64,000 nt of DNA from Taudactylus pleione (taxonomy: Eukaryota > Chordata > Amphibia > Anura > Myobatrachidae). The translations under genes and the position numbers were made by a program. Below, one piece after another: positions 55,238 through 64,000 of the stretch. The DNA lies in NCBI GenBank assembly GCA_031769625.1, contig JAUIMM010000702.1, forward strand, positions 2,526,501 through 2,590,500. The letters run 5' to 3'. Within the stretch, counting starts at the first letter, position 1. Each line of letters opens with the position of its first letter. The notes under the pieces are model-generated. The model made no database searches and was not told where the DNA came from. It saw only the letters and a list, made by a program, of their open reading frames with translations.

Positions 55238-55415
55238 CTCTATTGCTTAATGATTCATCCAATGTTGGATTGATGAATTGTCTCAACTTCTCTTCTCAAC
55301 TATTAAATTTTATCTTCAGAGGAGACCCACCACCAGTTCCTCTCTGATGTCGAGATAACGGAGCAGTTTGCCACTCTTCACCACTACTACCAATTTTATC
55401 TTGGCTTTCCATCAT
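55238..55415 (-). pseudogene. Multi-exon locus, exon 1 with start codon
   Basis: ATG at 55415 (a second ATG follows at 55412) with an in-frame TAA just upstream. The frame reads MMESQDKIGSSGEEWQTAPL, SRHQRGTGGGSPLKIKFNS, an in-frame TGA, then EEKLRQFINPTLDESLSNR to the donor AATAGAG|GTAAGC in phase 1. Together the eight exons total 1,455 bp, 485 codons with the stop. I do not recognise the protein. The TGA here plus two stops in exon 8 mean that it is probably decayed, unless an RNA or assembly explanation exists. Confidence 0.6.
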
Positions 55416-56261
55416 ATCCAATTACCTAGCAATAGATAACACAACAGATTAAGAAATAACCTGGGTAATGTAACAACAGTACCTCAAGCTGCTAAATGAA
55501 TGGAAACAAAAAGCTAAAATAAATTCAACAAAATTTACTGCAAAATCATCCATTACTAAACACAAAAAAAGGGGGTCAAAAGGATGTTAGGGTGGAAAAC
55601 CTATACTGATTACAATACTTCCTAGACACTGAGCAAATTGTCTACATATGTATTTATTGTAGGTAACCTTTTCCAAATCCCTCCCAAAAAACCCATCAAA
55701 ACTACAGCACCCTCAAACATATTTCTCCATCATACCACGAACATAACATCACCTAACCAGGTAACTGCCAAACATTCTATACCCAGGACACATTTAAACC
55801 ACCTCACACATAAGGTAAAACAATAACACAAATTTCACAACCATAACCTTAAGACTAAAAAACCCTCTAGCCCCTTACACTTCCCCATCCAAAATCAAAT
55901 TCATTAGTTGGTACACATACCTTACATTAGCCTATTTAAATAGATGGCCCCTTAAAATATCCATACCTCCTAACATTCTCCCATCAGTCAGACAACACCT
56001 AAATCTGCTGACCCCATAAACATTCCATAACATACCCCATACAATGCTCAAGTGTCTCCCATCCATCCAAGAAAAAACATACATGCAAAATTAAAAAATT
56101 TAAATTTCAGTACCCATGAGCCAACTTATTCCAATTTTTCCTGACAATTGGGGCAGCATTTTAAAAAATGAACTCCTCTGCACAGGTTTCATTAAGACCT
56201 ATCTTAATACCCTTCCACCTATTCCAAACACACCCCATTCATCCAAACAACACCCTCCATC
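55416..56261. other. 5' flank of the multi-exon locus, nothing recognised
   Basis: AC-rich, low-complexity in parts. No TATA box or CpG island stands out. Confidence 0.4.
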
Positions 56262-56692
56262 CAGGGCTGTTGCAAGGTTTCTTGGCACCCGAGGCATTTT
56301 TTCAGCCTTTCCCCACCCACCCCCGATAGCTACACAAGCCCTTATACAGTGCCCCAAGTAGTGCTGGCAGTAGTGTTCCACCCCTATGCATTGCCCCCAG
56401 TAGTGGTCACCTCTATGCAGTGCCCCCAGTAGTGGTCCCCCATGCAGTGCCCCAATATGGTACCCCTTATACAGTGCCCTCAGTAGTACCCCTTATACAG
56501 TGCCCCCAGTAGTGGCTACCCTATGCAGTGCCCCCAGTAGTAGTCTCCCCCCAGCAGTGCCCCCTGTAGTAATCCTCCCAGTAGCAGCCCTGCCCCCAGC
56601 AGTGCCCCTAGTAGTAGTCCCCCCCAGCAGCGCCCCTAGCAGTAATCACCCCCCTATGTAGTACCCCCAGCAGTAATCCCCCCTATCTATAA
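56262..56692. mobile_element. hAT-like end with internal minisatellite
   Basis: Starts CAGGGCTGTTGCAAGG and within 80 bp passes into units of about 27-30 bp, TGCAGTGCCCCCAGTAGTGG with variants (56340-56690). The other terminus is not visible; sequence switches to BEL/Pao homology near 56693. Confidence 0.6.
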
Positions 56693-57726
56693 GACGGTTC
56701 TTGTAGCATGATCTGCAGGATTGTGAGCAGTAGATGACCTCCTGATCCGTAGCATGCGGTTGCTGACGTAAACATGGAATCGCCTTGTCTCATTGCAGAT
56801 GTATCCTAACACTACTTTACTGTCTGTGTAGAATTCTGCTTCCTAGAGTTAAATTGGCAACTCAGATGAAATGAGCTCAGCTAATTCTACAGCTAGCACT
56901 GCAGCACAAAGTTCTAGCCTGGGTATGGTATGCTCTGGAAGTGGTGCTAACTTTGCTTTGCCCATGACAAAACCAATATGACACTGGCCTCTAATATCCA
57001 CAGTTTTAAGATATGCAACAGCAGCAATTGCTCTTTAGTTGTGTAAATATTTTGACAGTGATGCCAACCTATTCATTCAGTCACTCTTAGAAATTTGGCA
57101 CGTTTAAATGAACGGGCTATATGACTTAGGCAGGTAATTGGTCTAAGAAGTGATTTCCAAGTTGAGAATCTTTGGAATTTGTGTGGCTCAAGTTGACAAT
57201 GTGAGATCATGGTATGGATCGTTGTCACAGCTAGCACTGCGGCACAAAGTTCTAACCTGGGTATGATATGCTCTGGAAGAGGTGCTAACTTCGCTTTGCC
57301 CATGACAAACCCAATATGACACTGGCCTCTAATATCCACAGTTTTAAGATATGCAGCAGTGGCAATTGCTTGGATTGAAGTATCAGAAAATACACGTAGT
57401 CTCTGGTTTTGTACTTCTGTAGAAGGCACAGGAGCATATGAACGTGTAATATAAAGGTTGGTTAAGGTGGACAGAGAACCTTTCCACTCCTCCCACAAAT
57501 CTCTCTTCTGAGGAGACAGTGGCACGTCCTAGGTTGGGTCTCTGAGCAAGGCTTTACCTTGGATAGTGACAGGAGCAGCAAATCCTAAGGGGTCATACAA
57601 GCTGTTTATAACAGACAAGACACCTCTGCAGGTGTAGGGTCTTTCCTCACTGTTCACTTGGAAACTAAAGGAGTCCCATAAGAGCCTGAGACTATGTTGA
57701 GCTGGTGGAGAATCGGTTCTTAAATC
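56693..57726 (-). pseudogene. BEL/Pao pol, connection and RNase H region with a partial duplication
   Basis: Minus strand from 57726: a segment LRLLWDSFSFQVNSEERPYT, CRGVLSVINSLYDPLGFAAP and WEEWKGSLSTL, then RLRVFSDTSIQAIATAAYLK and [15 protein letters not shown], the RNase H portion. A stop interrupts before DVPLSPQK. The stretch 57226-57375 recurs at about 56890-57035 with roughly ten differences, a direct duplication 336 bp apart. Further pol-like sequence runs to about 56693. Integrase and the 3' LTR are not in the window. Confidence 0.75.
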
Positions 57727-57729
57727 TAA

Positions 57730-58279
57730 GGGTCTGTTTCAGAGCCGGACGCTCTGACCAGAGCACTCGCTCTGAATCAGGGCCCTCCTACCTCAACTTG
57801 GAGCGGCCTTATGGATGCTCGCATAGCTGTGGGTTACCACCCACAGCTTATGCAAGCATCCATGATGATGGTCGCGATGGTCAAGACCATCGCGACCATC
57901 GGGCTTGCGATGGAGACCCTGTGGTAGGGTCTCACTGCCGCAAGCCCTGGAGTGATTTTGGCTCTATCAGAGCCAAAATCACTCCCACTGACATCACTAC
58001 TGATGTCAGTGGGGCCAGCTTCAGACGGTAGGCGTTCCCATGGGAACGCCTCCGTCTGGCAGCGACGCCCCCAGCACGCCTACCAAATGGGGCATGCTGT
58101 CAGTCACCATCGACAGCACGCCCTCTTTGGTGCGAGACCCAGAGCAACGGAGAGCCCGTCGCTAGCCGGGTCTCGCGCATGCGCATGATGGAGCTCCCTC
58201 CGTTGTGCGCATGCGCAGTAGGGCCCCATCGACCCGCTTGCGAGCGTCCTGCGATCGCGAGTGGGTCTGAACGACCCCC
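57730..58279 (-). mobile_element. Palindrome-array MITE, copy P3 (550 bp), inside BEL/Pao pol
   Basis: Termini GGGTCTGTTTCAGAGCC and GGTCTGAACGACCCCC, flanked by TAA (57727-57729 and 58280-58282), the PIF/Harbinger duplication. Carries the same chain of hairpins as P2 in reverse order. It separates the reverse transcriptase from the RNase H segment of the retrotransposon. Confidence 0.92.
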
Positions 58280-59925
58280 TAAATCCCTTACATCACTGGT
58301 ATGATTTTGAGAAGGGAAGGCTTCCATCACTCTTTTGCTGTTGGAAGCTATTTTGTGAGGTCTGAGATTAGAGCAGGCAAGCATTTCCTGAGCACTCTTG
58401 AGGAGGCTGATTGCTGTCTCATCCGCTGGCATAGATTTTAAACAGTCATCTAAACAGAAATATTTTTCCACAAGTTGTCTAACATCAGAACCATACTCTA
58501 GCTCGCCCTCTTGAGCTGAACGTCTGAGTCCGTAGGGATGGCAACTGCAGGGGAAGAGCTGTTACCAAAGATGTGTACCCTCATGCGCTACTCTGCAATA
58601 TCTTTAGAGGGGTCATTGTCTCTGAACCAAAGGAATCTTAGGAAATTCCTGTCACTTTCCCTCACGAGGAAGCAATGAAACATTTGTTGAATGTCAGCTG
58701 TGAAGGCAATAGAGTCCTTGCGGAAACATATGAGTACTCCAAGGAGTTTATTGTTATTGTCTGGTCCTGTCAGGAGAACATCATTTAAGGAGATGCCTTC
58801 TGACTTGGCACTAGAATCAAAAATGACTCTGATCTGACCTGGTTTCTTTGGGTGGTATACTCCAAACATTGGTAAATACCAGCATTCGTCTGTGTCTTTA
58901 AGAATGGGAGCTATCTCAGCATGACCATTCTCAAATATATTGTCCATGAAAGGGAAGAAGTGATCTTTCATTTCTGGTTTCCTGTGAAAGTTGAATTTTA
59001 GGGAAGATAAGCGTTTAAGTACTTGTTCTCTGTTGTTAGGTAGGCGCCGTCTGTGTGTTTTAAAGGGTAGAGGTGCAACCCAGCTGTTGGTATCATCTTT
59101 GACTAGTCCCTTTTTCATTATTTCCAGGAATAGATTGTCCTCTATGGACATTGCCACTTGGTCATCCCTTTTTGTTCTTTGGAAGACTGTGCACCCCAAA
59201 TGTACTTGGTAGCTGTCACAGATGTGGTTGTCACTAGGAGAGTCCATGCAGTGTGGTAGTTCCTTTATGAGAAAGTGGTTTTGACATGGTTGAAATTGAG
59301 AAGGGCGCCCATTTTCTAAAGTACAGGTAAGCATGCTGTTGACAGTAGCTGGTTTATGCACATTTCCAAGACATACTTCTCCTAATATGACCCATCCTAG
59401 GTCTAATCTTTGAGCATAAAGAGCATTGTGTGGACCGTTAATCTGACTTCTGGCTTTGTGGACTCGTAAGATATCACTCCCAATGAGTAGAATTATCTGG
59501 GCTAGTGGGTCCAGTTCTGGTATCAGATGTGCTTTACATTTCAAATGTGCATGATGGATAGCTGTGTCTGGTTTAGGGACTTTAGACCTATTATCAGGGA
59601 TCTCATTGCATTCAGTGCTAGTGGGTAAGGAAAGGCATGTCTTTCTGTCTATGGACTCAACTTGATAGCCAATTGCTCTTCTCCCCATTGTCTCGAAACT
59701 CCCTGCACAAGTCCTTAAGGAGTATGGAGTGCTGGGTCCTTTGATATTAAAGGTTTCAAAGAATGTTGATCTAGCTAGAGACTTGTTGCTTTGATCATCT
59801 AGGATTGCATAAAGTTTGACAGCTTTTTCTGGCAGGCCGATGGGGTAGACTCTGAATAAACAGATTTTAGAGCAAGATCTGCCACTAATAGTGTCTTTGC
59901 AGACTTCAGTACATTGTGAAGTTAT
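58280..59925 (-). pseudogene. BEL/Pao protease and reverse transcriptase
   Basis: Minus strand: VKLYAILDDQSNKSLARSTF near 59770-59820 is the aspartic protease with the BEL DDQSN motif. Then comes an uninterrupted 366-codon frame (59688-58588) with LIGSDILRVHKARSQINGPH, KRLSSLKFNFHRKPEMKDHF, PGQIRVIFDSSAKSEGISLN and FTADIQQMFHCFLV (the catalytic Asp of motif A). RT continues in shifted frames with RVHIFGNSSSPAVAIPT and KYFCLDDCLKSMPADETAIS, where the LDD box corresponds to the YVDD motif, up to the MITE insertion. Frameshifts near 59700 and 58590 disable it. Confidence 0.9.
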
Positions 59926-61071
59926 CTATGGTATGACTGCAGTAGTGTCTCTTTGCTCCACACTGAGCTCCCCACCATGCTCTGTGTCACCATAAATGTG
60001 TTGTAAAGTCAATGGGGAAGGTCCAGGGTGTAGAGCTGTGTTGTGTTCTGTGCTGTGACATTCTATGCTGTTAGCACTAACATTACAATCCTTGGCAAGG
60101 TGGGTTGTAGAAGAGCAGCACTTGTAGCAGATGCCGTTTTCTCTTAGGAATGCTTTGCGGTTCTCCAGGGACTTTTCTCTGAAGACTCTGCAATTCAGGA
60201 GAGGATTCGGTTTGTTATGCAGAGGACACTGCTTGGCAGGATCTTTATCTCTGTTCTCTTGGCGAGTAGAATGTGTAGACCTGTGGGAAGAATCTGTATA
60301 ATGCACATTAGTCTTGTGAACTGCGACTGACATTTTGCAGGGGTTAGGTAGAATAGGGGTTAAGCTAGTCAGTGTAAAGGCAAAACTAGGATCATTCCTG
60401 GTCTTAGCTTGTTGGTGCACGAAGTTCACAAAAACAGAGAGTGGTGGAAATGGCACATTGTGCCGCTGCTTATATTTTGAACCATGGGTGACCCATTGCT
60501 CCTGCAGATTGTAAGGTAGCTTTTGCACTATAGGGTTAATGCATCTGGCTGTGTCAAGGAAGGCAAGTCCTGGTAAGTCTCCCTCACACTTGGCTACTTG
60601 AAGCTCCATTAGTAGGTCACTTAATTCTCTCAGTCTCTGATAGCTTTTGTAAGGTAACCTAGGGAAATCATCAATTCTTTTGAATAGTGCGCTTTCTATT
60701 ATCTCTGGTGAGTGATAGAACTCATTAAGTCTATCCCAGATCATATTAAGGCCATTTTCAGGGTGGTTAATATTGATCACTCTTAACCTTCTAGCAAGTT
60801 CAGTGGATTCATTCCCAAGCCATTTAATTAAAAGGTCTATCTCTTCACTATGTGAAAGGCCTAACCCTCTGATTACATTTTGGAAACAGGATTGCCAGGC
60901 TCTGAAGCTCTCAGGATGATCATTGAACTTTGAGAGTCCTTTTGTGACCAGCTCACGGTGAGCAAGAAACTTGGCAAAGTCTAATGTGTCTTGATTGGTT
61001 CTAGGAGATGCTGTTTGTGCATTAACATGGTAGGTAAATGGTGCGTGGTCATACCTGTTGGCTTGTATCAT
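59926..61071 (-). pseudogene. BEL/Pao gag, DUF1759 region and zinc knuckle
   Basis: A 381-codon frame with the DUF1759 gag core typical of BEL/Pao elements: SKFNDHPESFRAWQSCFQNV, HSEEIDLLIKWLGNESTELA, GLNMIWDRLNEFYHSPEIIE and LPGLAFLDTARCINPIVQKL. Near the end a CCHC-type knuckle (CYKCCSSTTHLAKDC) would bind RNA. It overlaps the upstream gag frame by a frameshift at about 61060. Its product forms the intracellular particle of these LTR retrotransposons. Confidence 0.92.
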
Positions 61072-61489
61072 ACCACTTTTGTGTACAGGTAGTTGTGCCT
61101 TTGTTGTAGTTTGCAGATTCAGACACCTGGTGTGGGGGAGAGTTGTCCCTCATGGGTTTCCTGTGTCTAGAATTCTCTCGTTTGCAAGTTTGCAGTTCAC
61201 TGTTGAGTAGTGGGGGCGCTACATAGTGTGTTTGGCTTGTTTCACTGATGAAGTCTGAATGCATGCTTTGTACTGATTGAGGTTTGCTACCCATTTTGGA
61301 TGCTTGATTGACATATTCTGAAGTGCGTTGTAATGAATTCTGCGATCCAAGCTCTGCGTAAAGCACATTGATCCTCCTGATACCAGGGAGTTCTACAGAC
61401 TCTAAGAACTCTGCTTCAGCTATGGCAGCTGCTGCTTCCTTCTCTGCAGTGAGCTTCTCACTAATTGCTTTTAGGCAGTTTTTCTCCAT
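61049..61489 (-). pseudogene. BEL/Pao gag, N-terminal coiled-coil part (second half)
   Basis: Resumes gag after the PLE insertion with EKLTAEKEAAAAIAEAEFLE, the Ala/Glu-rich helix typical of BEL gag, then a hydrophilic linker. The 11-bp duplication lies at its start (61479-61489). Confidence 0.85.
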
Positions 61490-62035
61490 TGAAGTAGATA
61501 GCTATATGAACGCTGGTGTAAAAGTGTGTATAAATACTGCCTGGTATATGTGAATCTAAATATAGGTGAATAATAATACAATTGGTGATAACCTTGAGAT
61601 GGAAATAATAATGATGGAGGTAAGTAAAAAGAAAATGATGATGATGGAATATATGAAATAAATATAAATATAAAAAAATAAAACAATATAAGTAAGGATA
61701 GTGAAGGAAGGAAAGGGAGCAGAAGAGAGGGGTTGGAGAAAGAATTGGCATAAAAACAATGAAGATAATGTTTATAGTCTTAATAGACTAATTGGAGGTG
61801 GGCCAATACTGTAAGTAGCCCAATTGGGTCCGCTGTGATGTAGTTCTAGTGCAACCTAACTCACCCTGACTACCTTGGTGTTGCTGTAGACTTCAGCTGC
61901 GGACTCCAGTCTGAGCCGCAACCACGTAACACGCCGGGTTTGGCGCCACTTGATGACGTAGGACGCCGGGGGATGTTCAGTGGACTAGTAGCGGTGGTTG
62001 TAATGTTGTTCTCTGGGCATTCCCTCAGACTCTCC

Positions 62036-62070
62036 AACGCGTTTCGGACCTCCACGGGTCCTTTATCAAG
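62036..62070 (-). ncRNA. Degenerate hammerhead-like motif of PLE-D
   Basis: Minus strand: TTGATAA in place of CTGANGA, an AGGACC/GGTCC stem, then GAAACGCGTT. The conserved 3' half remains, the 5' core is mutated. Confidence 0.45.
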
Positions 62071-62579
62071 GATGGGGGATGTTGTCTCTATGGGCTATTT
62101 ATAGTGAAATCTTTATTAGAAAAATGGGTAAAAACCGGATATCCTGTCCCGGAAGTTGCGGGAAAAAAGGTATAAACATGTTTCGGACTCCATATTTGTT
62201 TTTATGCCGAAAAGAAAAATAGAAGTAGTAAGTTAAGGGTGAAAGGATAGAAATAAGATGTAGTATACATAGGAGGAAAGTGGATGAAGAAAGGAAAAGG
62301 AATGAGTATGGATTAAGATGAAATATATATAAATAAATAATAAATAAATAAAATATAAAAATATTAATGTTGGATGTTTATAATCTACATGAATGATTGT
62401 GTATAAATAATTAAAAACAAAAACAAATAAGATCGTCAAATGAAAAGAAAACCATTAAAGATTACTAGTGGGACTGTATAAAAACTGCCATTAATAGAAC
62501 TGGATTCTTTTAAAAAATTTAAAATTCCATATAAAACCGGTAATAAGATATTCATAAAAATGCTTTTAGTTCTATATCG

Positions 62580-62949
62580 ATGTTTAGTCTGTATGGTTCC
62601 AGTGTCTTATGCCAATATACTGGATGCCACATGGGCACACTAATAGATATATTGATCCTTCCGTCTCGCATGAAATGACATTTTTGATTTGATACTCACG
62701 TCCTGTTTGATTTGAGGTGAATTCTGTTGTTTTATTAGTATTCTTAATTTGATTTTTACATCCAATGCAGTTTTTGCAAACGTGGAAACCTTTTGACGCT
62801 TTGTTTGTTCTTTCTCTTGTGTTCTCAAGTCCGTAGAAGCTGTTGGTTAATTGTTGTTTATGGTTCTTTGCCTCTCTGTATATGAAGCATGGCTTTGCTG
62901 GCAGTATTTTCTTTACTTCTTCATCTAACTGCAGTATGTTCCAGTATGT
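62580..62949 (-). pseudogene. PLE-D linker and GIY-YIG endonuclease fragment
   Basis: In changing frames the minus strand gives FIYREAKNHKQQLTNSFYGL, HVCKNCIGCKNQIK, then GREYQIKNVISCETEGSIYL and LVCPCGIQYIG, the start of the PLE nuclease. A different PLE family from PLE-A, B and C, with frameshifts and loss of the nuclease C-terminus. Confidence 0.8.
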
Positions 62950-62960
62950 TTTTTCTCCAT

Positions 62961-63236
62961 ATCCCCTTCTGTATCCAGACGTGATCTCTCCATATCTCTT
63001 TCTGTTTCCAGACGTGATCTTTCTGCTTCCAGACGTGATCTCTCTATTCCTTTCTCTGCTTCTAAACGTGATTTTTCTATTTTCAGTTGCATCTCTTGTT
63101 CAGCAAAGGTGGCCCGCACTTTTGCAGCTTCCGCTTTTGCGCGTGCAATTATGGCTGCATTGCTGAAAGATAAAGATTTGGAGGAACTAGAGACTTGGGA
63201 CCTTGTTTTGTATGAAGATGTTGTTTTATGTGACAT
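62961..63236 (-). pseudogene. BEL/Pao gag N-terminus
   Basis: From ATG at 63236: MSHKTTSSYKTRSQVSSSSK, a Ser-rich start, then AAIIARAKAEAAKVRATFAE and a long charged helix with imperfect repeats of RSRLEAE and RSRLDTE. This is the usual opening of BEL/Pao gag in vertebrates. It stops being gag at 62960, where PLE-D inserted. Confidence 0.88.
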
Positions 63237-63284
63237 GATGATGGAATGGAAATGCTTGAATGTGTACAGGCTGCTGTATTGCAA

Positions 63285-63431
63285 TGTGCAGGTAACTGAG
63301 CTGACACTGTAGCAGGTCTCTGAGTAGTCAGGGTCTTGGGACTGTTCTTATCGAAAGAACTGTCCCTTGAATAATTAGTAATACGGTATTAATAAACTCC
63401 GATATGCATGCGATAAGGGACAGGATGTATC
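63285..63431. other. Upstream of BEL/Pao gag; LTR not defined
   Basis: Should hold the retrotransposon leader or LTR edge, but no clear TG...CA boundary or primer binding site could be read. Confidence 0.3.
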
Positions 63432-64000
63432 CAGGGCCGAAACTAGGATATCTGTCACCCGGTGCAAGGCAGCAATTTTGCGCCCCTCCCGTCCTGTACC
63501 TGGATTTTGTCCTTGCTCCTCCATAAGGCAGTGCACTACTCAGATGTCCCTGGTATAGTGACTTACATTATACCACACACCATAATGCCAATTACACATT
63601 ATGTCACACACTGTAATGCCTATTACCAAAGTGCTACTTACATATTTGCCTGACACCATTTTATGCCCCACAGTAAGGCTTCTAATTACTTTAAAATTAC
63701 CTGCTCGTTGTCAGGGGTTTTATGCTCATTACCATTTCCATGCTCGTTGCCAGGGGGTTTATGCTTGTTGCCAGGGGTTACATGCTCATTGCCATGGGGT
63801 TTCATGCTCATTGCCAGGGATTACATGCTCATTGCCAGGGGGTTTCAAGCTCGTTGCCAGGGGATTTATGCTCATTGCCATGGGGTTTATGCTCGTTGCC
63901 ATGGGGTTTATGCTTGTTGCCAGGGGGTTTCATGCTCGTTGCCTGGGGTTTCATGCTCATTGCAAGGGAGGTTTATGATCGCTGCCAGGGAGGTTTATGC
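63432..64000. mobile_element. hAT-like end with internal minisatellite, cut by window edge
   Basis: Starts CAGGGCCGAAACTAGG, with short unique sequence, then from about 63700 units of 22-25 bp (TGCTCATTGCCAGGGGGTTT and variants) to the window edge. Confidence 0.65.

Larger units (their letters stand above)
61490..62949 (-). mobile_element. PLE-D insertion in BEL/Pao gag
   Basis: Flanked by an 11-bp duplication TTTTTCTCCAT (61479-61489 and 62950-62960). Its 5' (right) end starts inside PLE coding sequence (LQLDEEVKKILPAKPCFIYR), so it is 5' truncated. The left part is a 3' tail with a degenerate hammerhead motif and AT-rich sequence. Confidence 0.85.

Noticed and set aside
61461..61759. Phe/Tyr/Ile-rich frames on the minus strand that resemble membrane proteins
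   Set aside because: They come from the AT-rich 3' tail of PLE-D and have no counterpart in known families.

Overview
This is a vertebrate nuclear window, most likely from an amphibian with a large, transposon-rich genome and probably a frog. The evidence is spliced exons, many Penelope-like elements (PLEs), hAT, Harbinger and Tc1 relics, a BEL/Pao element, a class I endogenous retrovirus and long minisatellites. Only one piece looks like an ordinary host gene: the first coding exon of an aminopeptidase N-like gene at 8077-8777 (minus). The species assignment is an inference from element content.

Layout. 1-2910: end of a hAT element (family B) with a transposase C-terminal relic and a tandem array. 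3330-5340: 5'-truncated PLE-1 carrying a nested MITE, with a tRNA-like unit and a convincing hammerhead ribozyme near its 3' side. 5950-8012: three MITE-like elements. 8077-8777: aminopeptidase exon. 9211-14620: hAT-like end, a 3.6 kb minisatellite of 44-45 bp units, and a second minisatellite. 14621-16600: palindrome-rich MITE and a PLE terminal-repeat relic. 16744-17484: HARBI1-like transposase relic. 19366-55415: a minus-strand multi-exon locus. Its eight inferred exons all join at phase-1 introns, and it carries three in-frame stops. Its introns hold all the other elements of this stretch. 56693-63236: BEL/Pao retrotransposon (minus), broken by a 550 bp palindromic MITE and a PLE. 56262 and 63432 onward: hAT-like ends followed by minisatellites.

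The most striking structure is the nest at 26575-52810, inside one intron of the multi-exon locus. PLE-A (minus) is split by an endogenous retrovirus (27583-44591, 4-bp duplication). The retroviral gag is split by a 9.56 kb hAT-A element (30229-39786, 8-bp duplication). hAT-A contains two hAT-B copies in opposite orientation (30817-35432 and 35640-39506), and one of these contains a 320 bp hAT MITE (34870-35189, 8-bp duplication). Next to PLE-A are a 5'-truncated inverted copy (PLE-C) and a nearly intact PLE (PLE-B). PLE-B has one reading frame broken by only two stop codons and is flanked by 106-bp direct repeats.

The coding relics are mostly reverse transcriptases, GIY-YIG endonucleases, gag proteins and DNA transposases. 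Apart from the aminopeptidase exon and possibly the multi-exon locus, nothing here suggests host function. Hammerhead-type motifs occur repeatedly on the PLE strands, which fits what is known of this retroelement class.
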